From assembly GCF_017874035.1 (NCBI RefSeq), contig NZ_JAGGKV010000028.1:1-64000 (forward strand): 64,000 nucleotides of DNA. Direction: 5' to 3'. This DNA is from Paenibacillus aceris (GTDB taxonomy: Bacteria; Bacillota; Bacilli; Paenibacillales; NBRC-103111). Position numbers and translations under genes: made by a program. Below are positions 50,933 to 61,430 of this stretch, piece by piece. The notes beneath the pieces were generated by a model. The model worked only from the letters and a program-made list of their open reading frames with translations, was not told the DNA's origin and made no database searches. Numbering within the stretch: position 1 is the first letter of the stretch; each line of letters starts with the position of its first letter.

Positions 50933-52033
50933 ATGGCAATTTATATTATTAATTTACTTGTAGTTTTTATTTCTTCCCTTTTCGCAAGTATTGCGGCAAA
51001 AAAGCGCAAGTTGGATAATAAAATTTCATACCGGCTTTCTTCCTATTTTGTATTCATTGCATTGATATCATTAATTCTCGTAGCAGGCTTGCGTAGTGGT
51101 GTTGGTACAGATTATCACACCTACCACGGCCTTATTAGTTACTTTTATGGGCTCGACTTTACTCAGGTAATAGGTGGAAATAGCTTTGGAGACAAAGGAT
51201 TTTCATTATTAACGTGGGTAATTGGAAGATTTACGATTGAACCCCAGGTTGCGTTCTTGGTTTATGCAATGATAATTATTGTATTTGTGGTTTTAACTAT
51301 TAAGGATTACGGATCGCCTTTTGAATTATCAATGGCTCTTTATATATTGGGTCTATCCTATTACAGTTCATTTAATGGTTTGCGTCAATGGATTGCATGT
51401 GCAGTTATATTTTGGTGCGTTAGATATGTAATAAAAGGCAATTGGAAAAAGTATTTCTTAATAGTTTCACTAGTATCGTTTATTCATCTATCAGCAGTAA
51501 TTATGTTGCTCGTTTATTTTTTAATACGTGTAACTAATTGGAAATATACCAGTGTGCTCTTGTCTGCGATTTTTGTAGGTGGTTTTTTATTTTATGCCGG
51601 ATTTATAGAGAGTATTTTTGCTTTTTTAGATGGGTCACAATATGGTCATTATAGTAGTGTTTTAACTAATACAGATAATGGAGCTAATATTCTAAGAGTC
51701 CTGGTTTGGGCTGTTCCAATCGGAGCATCACTAGTTTTCAGAACTAAACTTGGCGAAAGATGGCCTGAGGGCAAATACATAGTCAGACTGAGCTTTATAG
51801 GTTTTCTATTTGCCATACTGTCATTAAAGAATGCATCAATATATAGAATGTGTATGTATTTTGATATCTACAATGTATTGATAATACCTAGACTTGCAAC
51901 TCTTTTCGATAAAAAGACCAACCGATTTATTTATTATAGTATTTTTGTTTGTTATTTTGTGTACAGCTATTTAGTACTACCCTTTGACTCCAATTTATTG
52001 CCATATCGCTATTTTAATTTATTTCAGTGGTGA
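50933..52033 (+). CDS. epsG: EpsG-family polysaccharide polymerase
   Basis: The 366-residue membrane protein has about ten transmembrane helices. It shows the EpsG-type landmarks LVAGLRSGVGTDYHTYHGLI near residue 50, SFNGLRQWIACAVIFWCVRY near residue 145 and the end segment VLPFDSNLLPYRYF. Proteins of this Wzy-like family join lipid-linked repeats outside the membrane. Together with the flippase encoded later it defines a Wzx/Wzy-type pathway. Confidence 0.9.
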   Translation: MAIYIINLLVVFISSLFASIAAKKRKLDNKISYRLSSYFVFIALISLILVAGLRSGVGTDYHTYHGLISYFYGLDFTQVIGGNSFGDKGFSLLTWVIGRFTIEPQVAFLVYAMIIIVFVVLTIKDYGSPFELSMALYILGLSYYSSFNGLRQWIACAVIFWCVRYVIKGNWKKYFLIVSLVSFIHLSAVIMLLVYFLIRVTNWKYTSVLLSAIFVGGFLFYAGFIESIFAFLDGSQYGHYSSVLTNTDNGANILRVLVWAVPIGASLVFRTKLGERWPEGKYIVRLSFIGFLFAILSLKNASIYRMCMYFDIYNVLIIPRLATLFDKKTNRFIYYSIFVCYFVYSYLVLPFDSNLLPYRYFNLFQW

Positions 52034-52051
52034 GGATAGGACAGGATACAT

Positions 52052-53230
52052 ATGAAAAAACAAATACTATTCGTTTTGTATAATCTTGAGATAGGCGGTG
52101 CAGAAAAAAGTCTTATCTCTATGTTAAATTCAATCGATTATTCACTTTATGATGTGGATGTTTTCTTGTATCAACACAAGGGGGAACTGATCAATCAGTT
52201 ACCTCATAACGTTAGGCTGCTACCCGAGATTAAGGTCTATGCAACATTTGATATGTCTATCCAACAGACGGTTAAGGCAGGATACTGGCTAATCGGGGGG
52301 ATCAGAGTAGCTATTTCGTTATTTTCTAAGCTAATTGGAATGAAAGCTCTTTACACCCAATTAATGAATGGTCTAACATCGAAGTTTCTGCCCAGTTTGG
52401 AGAAAAAATATGATGTAGCTATAAGCTGCATATGGACACACCATTTCATTGTAAATAATGTAAAATCGGAAAAAAAGATAGGATGGATACATACAGATTA
52501 TAAGCAACTAAACAGCATTAAATGGATGGATAAACAGGTTATGAAAAAGCTCGACTATATTGTTTCGGTTTCATCAAATTGCAAGGTATCATTTGATAAG
52601 GCCCAACCAAAACTTATAGATAAATCGGTTGTTATGGAGAACATCATCTCCCCGTCGGCTATGCTTTCCATGGCTAACCAGAGTATTCACGAGGAAATCT
52701 CAGAGAAAGAGAAAGTAATCAGAATATTAACAGTAGCTCGATTTCACCCTGATAAAGGTGTAGATAGGGCTGTAGAAGCATGTAAACTTCTTCTTAACGA
52801 TGGAATAAATGTGAAGTGGTATGTCATAGGTTTTGGGATGCAGGAACCAATTTTAAAAGAACGTATTAAGGAACTCGGTATTCAAGATAATTTCATAATC
52901 CTTGGAAAGAAAGATAATCCATATCCTTATTTTAAACTTGCGGATCTATATGTTCAGCCGTCTAGATTTGAAGGGAAGTCGATTGCGATTACTGAAGCCA
53001 AGGTTTTTAGCCTGCCAATAATCATAACTGATTATCCATCTGCACAAGATCAGATTCAAAGTGGACATGATGGATTAATAGTTGAGAATAGTGTTGAGGG
53101 AATATTCGGCGGAATAAAGAAGTTAGTCATCCATCCTGAGGAAGCAAAAGCATATCAGGAAAAGTCATCGGAAGGGTCCTGGAATAATGAATATGAGATT
53201 CACAGGCTATACCAAATGATTGACAATTAA
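52052..53230 (+). CDS. Family 4 glycosyltransferase
   Basis: The 392-residue GT-B enzyme begins QILFVLYNLEIGGAEKSLIS, has ILTVARFHPDKGVDRAV at the start of the donor domain, and PSRFEGKSIAITEAKVFSLP in the donor site. It lies between the polymerase and two or three GT2 genes. Its donor and acceptor are not predictable. Confidence 0.88.
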   Translation: MKKQILFVLYNLEIGGAEKSLISMLNSIDYSLYDVDVFLYQHKGELINQLPHNVRLLPEIKVYATFDMSIQQTVKAGYWLIGGIRVAISLFSKLIGMKALYTQLMNGLTSKFLPSLEKKYDVAISCIWTHHFIVNNVKSEKKIGWIHTDYKQLNSIKWMDKQVMKKLDYIVSVSSNCKVSFDKAQPKLIDKSVVMENIISPSAMLSMANQSIHEEISEKEKVIRILTVARFHPDKGVDRAVEACKLLLNDGINVKWYVIGFGMQEPILKERIKELGIQDNFIILGKKDNPYPYFKLADLYVQPSRFEGKSIAITEAKVFSLPIIITDYPSAQDQIQSGHDGLIVENSVEGIFGGIKKLVIHPEEAKAYQEKSSEGSWNNEYEIHRLYQMIDN

Positions 53231-53259
53231 TTTACGCTTTAGTTTATTGGAGGACAAAT

Positions 53260-54333
53260 ATGAGTCCGTTAATAAGTATAATTGTACCCATATATAATGT
53301 AGAACCCTACCTTCAGAGGTGTGTGGATTCTATTCTTTCTCAAACGTTAAATGACATAGAAATAATATTAGTAAATGACGGATCAACCGATCTGAGCGGT
53401 GTTATAGCAGATAAATATGCATTGAAAGATCCCCGTGTAATAGTAGTGCATAAAAGAAATGAAGGACAGAGTTCAGCACGTAACGCAGGCCTAGAAATTT
53501 CAAACGGGGAATATATTGGTTTCATTGACTCGGATGATTGGGTAGATCCTGAAATGTTTGAGGGGCTTTATAAAGCAGCAAAAGAATCGCAGGCTGATAT
53601 ATCTGTATGTGGACGTCTTGTATATAGTGAAAAAGGAATTCTCGAAGGACGAGTAGAACTACCAGAGAAAATTTTTGATTTTACAAAAACGGGGTTAGAG
53701 GAATACGTTCTAGATTCTTTTTTATTTCCTCATACTCCGTCAGTATGTAACAAACTATACAAGAGGAATCTAATTGAATTTAATCATCTTCGTTTCGAGG
53801 ATACCAAATTTGTTGGCTCTGAGGACACATTATTTAATTATTCAGCGTTATGCCATACAGTGCGGTTATGTTCAATCAGTCAGCTATATTACAAAGGCAC
53901 GGCGCGCGTTGGCTCAACGGCACGAACATATAAGAAAGGTGAAATGTTCCGCACGGCAAACTTACTCAAGAGGTGTCGTGAATATTCTCACAAGGTAGGT
54001 AACGCGGCTATTGCGGAGCGTGTATCCCCCTATATGTTTCTATATTTTCAACAACGAAATATCAATCTGATTCACAGTGTATATCATAAAAAGAGTGTTA
54101 AAATAATCGCAAATGAATTAAAAGAGGCTTCTTCTATCCCATATTTTAAAAATAATGCAATAAAATTGATATTTCGTCATGAATGCTCAAGGGATATGCA
54201 GCGCAAGGGTTATCGACTAAGTGGTAGAATGGTTCAGCGTTTATTCATGCTGTTTTGTGTTTTAAACATGTATACAGCAGCTTCCAGACTCATGACTACC
54301 ATTTATAACATAGGAAAAGGGAAAACGGGATAA
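53260..54333 (+). CDS. Family 2 glycosyltransferase (EpsJ-like)
   Basis: The 357-residue protein has the GT-A start LISIIVPIYNVEPYLQRCVD, NDGSTD and the DXD-type FIDSDDWVD. The C-terminal ~130 residues are basic and hydrophobic and probably bind the membrane. It is one of three successive GT2 genes with similar starts, which suggests local duplication followed by divergence. GGAGG lies seven bases upstream. Confidence 0.88.
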   Translation: MSPLISIIVPIYNVEPYLQRCVDSILSQTLNDIEIILVNDGSTDLSGVIADKYALKDPRVIVVHKRNEGQSSARNAGLEISNGEYIGFIDSDDWVDPEMFEGLYKAAKESQADISVCGRLVYSEKGILEGRVELPEKIFDFTKTGLEEYVLDSFLFPHTPSVCNKLYKRNLIEFNHLRFEDTKFVGSEDTLFNYSALCHTVRLCSISQLYYKGTARVGSTARTYKKGEMFRTANLLKRCREYSHKVGNAAIAERVSPYMFLYFQQRNINLIHSVYHKKSVKIIANELKEASSIPYFKNNAIKLIFRHECSRDMQRKGYRLSGRMVQRLFMLFCVLNMYTAASRLMTTIYNIGKGKTG

Positions 54334-54410
54334 TGCGATAGATGAAAAAGCTCATCTGTTGGAGCAGGAATTTAAAATCGTTGAACTAAATAATAAGGGA
54401 TTGATTGTTT

Positions 54411-55463
54411 GTGGAGTCAATTGTAGTAAGTATTATTGTACCAGTCTATAATGCCGAGCTATATATAATTAGGTGTCTACAATCTATAGGACAGCAGACG
54501 TGGCAAGACATCGAAGTAATAATTATTGATGACGGTTCTACCGATAACAGTCTATTATTAATACATCAATTTGTTAAAAATGATACTCGTTTTCATGTAT
54601 ACTCACAGCCCAATAAAGGACCTTCGTCAGCTCGGAATTCTGGCATGGATAAGGTAAATGGACAATACATTATTTTCGTGGATGCTGACGACTATATTGC
54701 GAATAGTGCAATTGAAAATATGATGGTACTTGCTAAAAATTATAGCAACGTAATGGTTCTTTGTGACAACTATGAAATATGGCCAGACAGAATGGATAGA
54801 AGGGTACTATTTCACGATAAAAAAGATAAAATATTGCATAAAAATGATGTAATATCAGCAATAACGATTGGACGTGCTGGGTTAGTATGCGGCAAGTTAA
54901 TATCTGTGGATTTAATTCGTGGAAATCAAACTATTAAATTTGATGAAGATATTAAAATGAGTGAGGATCAAGTTTTTTTCTTAACAATTGCTGCGCATGC
55001 ATCAAATTTTTTTTATATAGATAAAAGTTTGTATTATTATGATAGAAGAAATGAAAATAGTATAACAATACAGTATCAGAATAACGCTTTTGAAATGCAA
55101 ATACTTGTCCAAAATAAATTAAATGACATTTATTTAACTCACGGATTAGCAACAGTGGAATCAAGGCATTTACTTTTACTCCGTATAAAGGATGCTTTAT
55201 GGTTTTGTATTAATAATGAACTTTCAGGCCTAAATATGAAGAACATGGTAACTAGAATAAAAAATATTGAATACATGCTTTCATATCAAGAGATTAAGTT
55301 AATGCTGGAGCAAATACATCCTAAAAGTTTTAAAGAGAGAGTCATGATGTGGGCGATAGGAACAAAAAAAGGACCATTAGTTATATGCTTACAGTTGATA
55401 CAGAAAGGAATCATTTCACCTTTAAGAGGTTTGAAAAGGAGAGATTTAAAAAAAGATGTCTAA
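54411..55463 (+). CDS. Family 2 glycosyltransferase
   Basis: The 350-residue protein begins VSIIVPVYNAELYIIRCLQS, has DDGSTDNS and FVDADDYIA. I chose the GTG at 54411, about 10 bases after AAGGGA; TTG at 54405 is the alternative. It overlaps the next glycosyltransferase gene by 8 bases. Second of three related GT2 genes. Confidence 0.86.
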   Translation: MESIVVSIIVPVYNAELYIIRCLQSIGQQTWQDIEVIIIDDGSTDNSLLLIHQFVKNDTRFHVYSQPNKGPSSARNSGMDKVNGQYIIFVDADDYIANSAIENMMVLAKNYSNVMVLCDNYEIWPDRMDRRVLFHDKKDKILHKNDVISAITIGRAGLVCGKLISVDLIRGNQTIKFDEDIKMSEDQVFFLTIAAHASNFFYIDKSLYYYDRRNENSITIQYQNNAFEMQILVQNKLNDIYLTHGLATVESRHLLLLRIKDALWFCINNELSGLNMKNMVTRIKNIEYMLSYQEIKLMLEQIHPKSFKERVMMWAIGTKKGPLVICLQLIQKGIISPLRGLKRRDLKKDV

Positions 55464-56514
55464 CGTTAAGATTAGTATCATTGTACCTATGTATAAGAGT
55501 GAGCCATTTCTTATAAAATGTTTAGATTCAATCTCTTTACAAACACTTAAAGAGATTGAAATGATATTAATAAACGATGGTTCTCCAGATAATTCCGGCA
55601 AAATAGCTGACGAATATGCAAAAGGTGACGATCGAATTAAGGTGGTACACCAACCTAATAGTGGTCCTGGTGCATCAAGGAATAGGGGGATCGAAGTTGC
55701 TAGAGGGGAGTATATTGGCTTTGTGGATTCGGACGATTGGGTCGATCCTAGTATGTATGAAATGCTGTATGAAGCTGCACGTAACAATAACGCCCAAGTA
55801 GCAATGTGCAATTATATTGAAGAGTACATGAATCCAAATCGTTCTTTAATAATTTCTCATCCATTTAAAGATCAAGATCTACTTGATAAAGAGATGATCA
55901 GTGAACATATAATAACATCCTTTGCAACTAACGATAATATGGGGTATTACAGTCTTTGGAATAAAGTTTATAAAAGAGAGTGGCTTTTGGAACAGAACCT
56001 TACTATCAACGAGGAAAGAAATCATGGGGAAGACTGGTGGTTTAATTTAGAGATATTCTCAAAGGCCACAAGCGTAGTTTTTACGACTGGTGAATATTAT
56101 CATTACATGCATATTAATACAAATTCATTAATGTTGAAATATAATGAGAATCAGTTTGAACTTTTTTTGAGCGGAAGAAAACATTTGCATCATATTTTGC
56201 GGGCATCCGGAGTCGATATTTCCAAATATAAAAATGAATTGGATAGAAGATTTGTAGATGAGTGCATAGGGTGTATTTACAAAGAAGTATTAAATCAACC
56301 GAAAAAAAATAGAGCAACAGCGTACATTGATAATATCCTCTCAAATTCTGAATTCAATATGGCGATCCAATCATATATTCCGAAATCCAAGATGAAGAAG
56401 TTACTGATAATACTACTTAAATTTAGATTGTTAACATGTCTTCGATTTATTATAAATACTTCGTGGAAAACCAAAAATGCATTAATAGTACTTAAAAACT
56501 ACACTAATTATTGA
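55456..56514 (+). CDS. Family 2 glycosyltransferase
   Basis: The 352-residue protein begins ISIIVPMYKSEPFLIKCLDS, with NDGSPDNS and FVDSDDWVDPSMYEML. AAAAGGAGAG lies before the ATG inside the end of the previous gene, so translation is coupled. Third of three related GT2 genes; the C-terminus is long, basic and probably membrane-associated. Confidence 0.87.
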   Translation: MSNVKISIIVPMYKSEPFLIKCLDSISLQTLKEIEMILINDGSPDNSGKIADEYAKGDDRIKVVHQPNSGPGASRNRGIEVARGEYIGFVDSDDWVDPSMYEMLYEAARNNNAQVAMCNYIEEYMNPNRSLIISHPFKDQDLLDKEMISEHIITSFATNDNMGYYSLWNKVYKREWLLEQNLTINEERNHGEDWWFNLEIFSKATSVVFTTGEYYHYMHINTNSLMLKYNENQFELFLSGRKHLHHILRASGVDISKYKNELDRRFVDECIGCIYKEVLNQPKKNRATAYIDNILSNSEFNMAIQSYIPKSKMKKLLIILLKFRLLTCLRFIINTSWKTKNALIVLKNYTNY

Positions 56515-56531
56515 TCTAAAGAGGTAGAGGG

Positions 56532-57719
56532 ATGATGGAAAGAAAGCTAAAGATAAGATGGTTTCTTGACATTTTAAAGTTAATCGGAGCAATTATGATT
56601 AGTAAGATTCTAAAATTAAAGTTGTCAAATCAAGATATATGGCTAATTTCGGAAAGACGGGGCGAAGTTAGAGATAATGGTTATCACTTATTTAAATATA
56701 TACGAGAAAAATATCCATTTAAAAAAGTGTATTATGTGATTGATTTTAATTCTGATGATTTGAGGCATATTGAACATTATGGGAATATTATTTTTTATGA
56801 TAGCTTTAAGCACTTTGTTTATTATGTTATGGCTAAAAAACTTGTCTGTGCTCATCTTGGTAGCACAGTACCTGAATCCCCTATATGTTGGAAGGCTGAA
56901 GAGTTAGGGATATTGAAGAAGAAGAGGGCTTTTATTCAACATGGAATTACAAAGGAAACATTACCGCAGTTAATGTACCCAAATACCAAAGCTAATCTTT
57001 TCGTTTGCGGCGCACAACCAGAATATCATTTTGTTAGCAAAAGATTTGGATATCCAGACCAAGCAGTAAAGTATCTTGGACTTTGTCGTTTTGATGAGCT
57101 GCATAATTTTAGTATTGAAAAACAGATACTTTTGATGCCAACATGGAGACAATGGTTTGGGTTTACTCCCAAATCAGGTCGAAATGAAGAGGAAATTAAG
57201 GAATTTATAAACTCTGATTATTACAAGCGTTTTCAGTCCTTATTAAATAATAAACAAATCGATAAGATTTTAAAAGAAAGCAACGTAAAATTAGTCTTTT
57301 ATCCCCATCATGAAATGCAGGGTTATTTGAATGCTTTTAGTACTAGATCCAGTAACATAATAATTGCAAACGAAAGAGATTACGATGTACAGAAATTACT
57401 TAAAGAATCAGCATTATTGATTACGGATTATTCAAGTATAGCCTTCGACTTTGCGTATATGCGTAAGCCAGTCATTTATTATCAATTTGACGTAAATATG
57501 TATTTTGAGAAGCACTATCCAAAGGGGTATTTTGAGTATGATAGAGATGGCTTTGGTCCTACAGTACATAAAGAAGATGAATTAATTAGTGGAATTGAGG
57601 ATTTAGTTTCAAGAGATCTTTCGAATGATCAACGATATCTAGAACGTATAAACCTGTTTTTCCCCTTATTCGATAGGAATAACTGCGAAAGAAATTATAA
57701 TTTAATACTGGCAATGTAA
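56532..57719 (+). CDS. CDP-glycerol glycerophosphotransferase-family protein
   Basis: The 395-residue protein resembles TagB/TagF-type enzymes: WLISERRGEVRDNGYHLFKY at the start, FIQHGITKE in the middle, LLITDYSSIAFDFAYMRKPV and YYQFD in the catalytic C-terminal half. These enzymes add glycerol phosphate or a related polyol phosphate. Its presence in the operon suggests the exopolysaccharide carries a phosphate-linked substituent, which the B. subtilis eps operon does not encode. Confidence 0.88.
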   Translation: MMERKLKIRWFLDILKLIGAIMISKILKLKLSNQDIWLISERRGEVRDNGYHLFKYIREKYPFKKVYYVIDFNSDDLRHIEHYGNIIFYDSFKHFVYYVMAKKLVCAHLGSTVPESPICWKAEELGILKKKRAFIQHGITKETLPQLMYPNTKANLFVCGAQPEYHFVSKRFGYPDQAVKYLGLCRFDELHNFSIEKQILLMPTWRQWFGFTPKSGRNEEEIKEFINSDYYKRFQSLLNNKQIDKILKESNVKLVFYPHHEMQGYLNAFSTRSSNIIIANERDYDVQKLLKESALLITDYSSIAFDFAYMRKPVIYYQFDVNMYFEKHYPKGYFEYDRDGFGPTVHKEDELISGIEDLVSRDLSNDQRYLERINLFFPLFDRNNCERNYNLILAM

Positions 57720-57756
57720 AAAGTCAAGCAAAACGTTTAAATGGAATGAGGGTAAC

Positions 57757-59301
57757 ATGAGGACAAAACAGGCTTTTTATATATTAATTTCAGCTTTAAT
57801 ATTACAGGTGATAACAGCAATAGCTGGGTTTATGTTACCGCCAATCAGAATAAGAACATACGGTTCATCAATAAATGGGCTGCTGGCTTCAATTGGTCAG
57901 TTTATAGCGTATCTACAAATTGTCGAAGCAGGGTTAACTACTGCATCGGTCCAAGCGTTATATAAACCACTTTCAAAAAGAGACTTTAATCAAACAGGGA
58001 CTGTACTATCAGCATCAAGTAAGTTTTTTAACCAGTCTGGAGCATTATTCGCAGTGCTGGTCGCACTATTATCTGTTATTTATCCAATGGTAACAAAAGG
58101 AGAAGTTTCCAAGTCGTTGTCTTTTGCGCTTGTGATACTAATTTCTATTGGCGGATTAATAGAGTTTTTTTTAGGTGCAAAATATAGAATTTTACTAACA
58201 GCGGACCAAAAAGGTTACGTTTTAAATTTTGCAGGGGTATTAGGTACCATAATTAGTACTGTTTTAGCGATTTTAATCATGAAGTATGACCAGAGTATTG
58301 TACTTTTACAGCTGAGCACCGCTGTTATATATTTCTTAAGGGTAGGTGTGATAGTACTATATGTAAAAAAGAAGTATAAGAAAATAAACTTTAAATCCGA
58401 GCCTGATCTTAAGGCTATTAATAAACGTTGGGATGCATTCATACATCAGATTGCAGGTATTATCATTTTTAATACTCCTGTAGTGATTATTACCATATTC
58501 TGTGGACTAAAGTTAGTTAGTATTTATATGGTTTATAGCGTGTTGTTTGGTTCACTTGGCGCGTTAATAAATGCGTTCTCAAGCAGCCTTACTCCTGCTT
58601 TTGGAGAACTTATCGCATCAAGCGACAGAATAAATTTGAAGAAAGCATATCTTAATTTTGAGGTCTTTTATTATGCATTAATCGCATTTTCATTTGCAAC
58701 GACAGCGATAATGCTAATATCCTTTGTCAAACTTTATACTCGTGGGATTCATGATGCTAACTATGTCGATCCTATTTTGGCAGTTCTTTTTGTTGTGGTA
58801 GCAATATTAAATCACATCAGAATTCCCCAAAACTTAATAGTTTCGGCTTCAGGACATTTTAAGGAGACAAGATGGAGAGCAGTTGCAGAAGCAGTGATAC
58901 ATATTACAATGTCATTAATTCTTGTCCAGTTTTTTGGTCTTTATGGTGTGTTGTTAGGATCGCTATGTTCATATGGTTACCGTGCAATTGATCTGATCAT
59001 ATATGGAAATATCCATATTTTGAAACAATCACCATGGGGATCCATACGCAGAATAATTACAAACATGGTACCTGCAGGTTTGAGTGTATTCATTTTTTGC
59101 ATAATTCTGCCGGTTGTAACACAAAATTGGATGTCGTGGGTTATTAATGCAGTTGGCGTATCTTTTGTCACTATATTATTCATTATTGTTTTTAATATTA
59201 TTTTTGATAAAGGGGCATCTAAGGAGATTTACCAGAGAATCCGTATTCTCTTATGGGAAATTTTTGGTAGAACGAAAAAATTAAGCAAACAACAGAATTG
59301 A
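57757..59301 (+). CDS. Wzx-type polysaccharide flippase (EpsK-like)
   Basis: The 514-residue membrane protein has 12-14 predicted helices and the MATE/PST-type start QAFYILISALILQVITAIAGFM. It moves the lipid-linked repeat to the outer face, for the EpsG-type polymerase. GAGGGTAAC precedes the ATG. The gap to galE (59302-59387) holds a weak hairpin only. Confidence 0.9.
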   Translation: MRTKQAFYILISALILQVITAIAGFMLPPIRIRTYGSSINGLLASIGQFIAYLQIVEAGLTTASVQALYKPLSKRDFNQTGTVLSASSKFFNQSGALFAVLVALLSVIYPMVTKGEVSKSLSFALVILISIGGLIEFFLGAKYRILLTADQKGYVLNFAGVLGTIISTVLAILIMKYDQSIVLLQLSTAVIYFLRVGVIVLYVKKKYKKINFKSEPDLKAINKRWDAFIHQIAGIIIFNTPVVIITIFCGLKLVSIYMVYSVLFGSLGALINAFSSSLTPAFGELIASSDRINLKKAYLNFEVFYYALIAFSFATTAIMLISFVKLYTRGIHDANYVDPILAVLFVVVAILNHIRIPQNLIVSASGHFKETRWRAVAEAVIHITMSLILVQFFGLYGVLLGSLCSYGYRAIDLIIYGNIHILKQSPWGSIRRIITNMVPAGLSVFIFCIILPVVTQNWMSWVINAVGVSFVTILFIIVFNIIFDKGASKEIYQRIRILLWEIFGRTKKLSKQQN

Positions 59302-59387
59302 TAAATCGGTTTGCATATGATTTTACAAACTTATAGTTTTTTGAATTTTGCATTTCTATAATTGGATATTTGAAAAGGGTGGAACAT

Positions 59388-60431
59388 ATGGCAATATTAA
59401 TAACCGGTGGATCAGGTTATATCGGAAGTCATACTTGTATAGAATTATTAAATGCAGGCTACGAAATTGTCATTGTAGATAATCTGGGCAACAGCAGTTT
59501 GGAATCGCTAAGGCGGGTAAGGGAACTGACAAGTAAAGAATTCAAATTCTATCAAGTTGATTTATTAGACCGAGAAGAACTCAATAAAGTATTTGCACAA
59601 AATCAAATTGAAGCCGTGATTCATTTTGCAGGGCTTAAAGCAGTGGGGGAATCTGTTGAGATTCCTCTTTTTTATTACCTGAATAACATGACCGGTACGC
59701 TTGTGCTGTGTGAATTAATGAAGACATATGGCGTGCAAAAAATGGTTTTCAGCTCCTCAGCTACCGTCTATGGATTTGCAGAACGTGTCCCAATCTCTGA
59801 AGATTTCCCTCTCGGCGCTACTAACCCTTATGGACGAACCAAGCTAATGATTGAAGAAATACTGCGTGATGTCTATGTATCGGATAATAAGTGGGGCATT
59901 GCAGTTTTGCGTTATTTTAATCCAATTGGTGCACATGAAAGTGGGCGAATAGGCGAGAATCCTAATGGAATACCAAATAATTTGATGCCTTATATTACTC
60001 AGGTAGCGATAGGGAGGCAAAGGGAGCTTCGGGTATTTGGAGATGACTATCCAACTTTGGACGGCACAGGTGTTAGGGATTATATCCATGTAGTGGATTT
60101 GGCACGGGGGCATTTGAAGGCATTGGAAGCGGTCATGGCTACTACCGGTGTGGAAGCCTATAACCTCGGAACAGGTCGGGGACACAGCGTACTGGAAATG
60201 GTCTCTGTTTTCGAAAAAGTGACCGGCATACATATTCCGTACACGATTGCAAAAAGAAGGCCAGGTGATATAGGAATTTGTTATGCTGATTCGTCTAAAG
60301 CCGAACGAGAATTAGGGTGGGTCGCCCAAAAAGGAATTGAAGAAATGTGCATCGATTCATGGCGATGGCAGTTAAATAACCCCGAAGGTTATCAAGAGGA
60401 AGCTAAGTTAACAGAGAAAATTACAAAATGA
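59388..60431 (+). CDS. galE: UDP-glucose 4-epimerase
   Basis: The 347-residue enzyme interconverts UDP-glucose and UDP-galactose using bound NAD. The dinucleotide motif ITGGSGYIGSHTCIELL is at the start, the catalytic pair is in SSSATVYG and NPYGRTK, and RYFNPIGAHESG follows. I chose the ATG at 59388, with AAGGGTGG upstream. Its stop overlaps the next gene by four bases. Confidence 0.95.
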   Translation: MAILITGGSGYIGSHTCIELLNAGYEIVIVDNLGNSSLESLRRVRELTSKEFKFYQVDLLDREELNKVFAQNQIEAVIHFAGLKAVGESVEIPLFYYLNNMTGTLVLCELMKTYGVQKMVFSSSATVYGFAERVPISEDFPLGATNPYGRTKLMIEEILRDVYVSDNKWGIAVLRYFNPIGAHESGRIGENPNGIPNNLMPYITQVAIGRQRELRVFGDDYPTLDGTGVRDYIHVVDLARGHLKALEAVMATTGVEAYNLGTGRGHSVLEMVSVFEKVTGIHIPYTIAKRRPGDIGICYADSSKAERELGWVAQKGIEEMCIDSWRWQLNNPEGYQEEAKLTEKITK

Positions 60432-61405
60432 GGGTTGATATGCCTTTAATAAATACTAGACACTTAAAATCAATTAATAATTTGGTTTCTCTAATTCGAA
60501 AAGGTATGGATATTTCTACTTGGTCCATCGTAGTATTCAATTCTGATAGTCTAGTTTCCTCAGCCCCACAGGAAATCAATTTAGAGAAACCAACACTTCA
60601 AGCTTCTGATGTGACCGATGTTCCGGCTGAATTTGTAGCGGATCCTTTTATTATCCAGCATGATTCTGAATATTTCCTATTCTTTGAAGTCTTAAATAAA
60701 GCGTCAGGACGTGGGGAGATTGGACTTGCAACGAGTGCAGATGGTCATAAGTGGGATTACCAATGTTTAGTATTGCGTGAAAGATATCATTTGTCTTACC
60801 CGCAAGTTTTTAAATATATGGGCGATTATTTTATGCTCCCCGAAACATCAGAAGCAAACCGAGTCATTTTATATAGGTCTAGAAGGTTTCCTTTCGAATG
60901 GGAAGTGGCATGTGAGCTGTTCAGCGGCAGGTTCTTGGACCCTTCTATCGTTAATCATAATGATAAATGGTGGGTCTTCACAGGAACGAGAGAGGGGAAT
61001 TTTCATCTGTTTTACTCGGAGAAGCTTGAAGGTCCGTGGATTGAGCACCACCAAAGTCCAATTATTTCAAACAATATGAGAATTACTAGGCCAGGAGGCA
61101 GAGTGGTTGTCTCTGACGGAAACATATATAGGTATACTCAATCTGTTTATCCTCACTATGGGAATTCAGTAAGTGTATTTAAAATTAATAAACTCTCTGA
61201 GATTGATTACGAGGAGGAAGAGATCACCTTAATTTTAAGTGGCACAAATAGGGAAAGTGATTGGAGAAAAGATGGGATGCACCATATAGACCAACTAAAA
61301 CTGAACGAGAATCAATGGCTGGTAGCAGTTGATGGCCATAGAAATAGTAAATCCAGTTACCTCGCGTGGAAGCTTAATAAAATTAAAGCGAAAATTTGGA
61401 GTTAA
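60428..61405 (+). CDS. Beta-propeller (GH43/GH32-like) protein of polysaccharide synthesis
   Basis: The 325-residue protein has a five-bladed propeller pattern, with ADPFIIQHDSEYFLFFEV, LSYPQVFKYMGDYFMLPET, FLDPSIVNHNDKWWVFTGT and LEGPWIEHH. It matches the domain that precedes formyltransferase or glucosamine-inositolphosphorylceramide transferase modules, and here it stands alone. Whether it is a glycosidase, transferase or binding protein is unknown. The ATGA overlap with galE couples translation; ATG at 60440 after GAGGG is a possible alternative start. Confidence 0.75.
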   Translation: MRVDMPLINTRHLKSINNLVSLIRKGMDISTWSIVVFNSDSLVSSAPQEINLEKPTLQASDVTDVPAEFVADPFIIQHDSEYFLFFEVLNKASGRGEIGLATSADGHKWDYQCLVLRERYHLSYPQVFKYMGDYFMLPETSEANRVILYRSRRFPFEWEVACELFSGRFLDPSIVNHNDKWWVFTGTREGNFHLFYSEKLEGPWIEHHQSPIISNNMRITRPGGRVVVSDGNIYRYTQSVYPHYGNSVSVFKINKLSEIDYEEEEITLILSGTNRESDWRKDGMHHIDQLKLNENQWLVAVDGHRNSKSSYLAWKLNKIKAKIWS

Positions 61406-61430
61406 AAAAGATGAGGAGATTTGATCGCTC

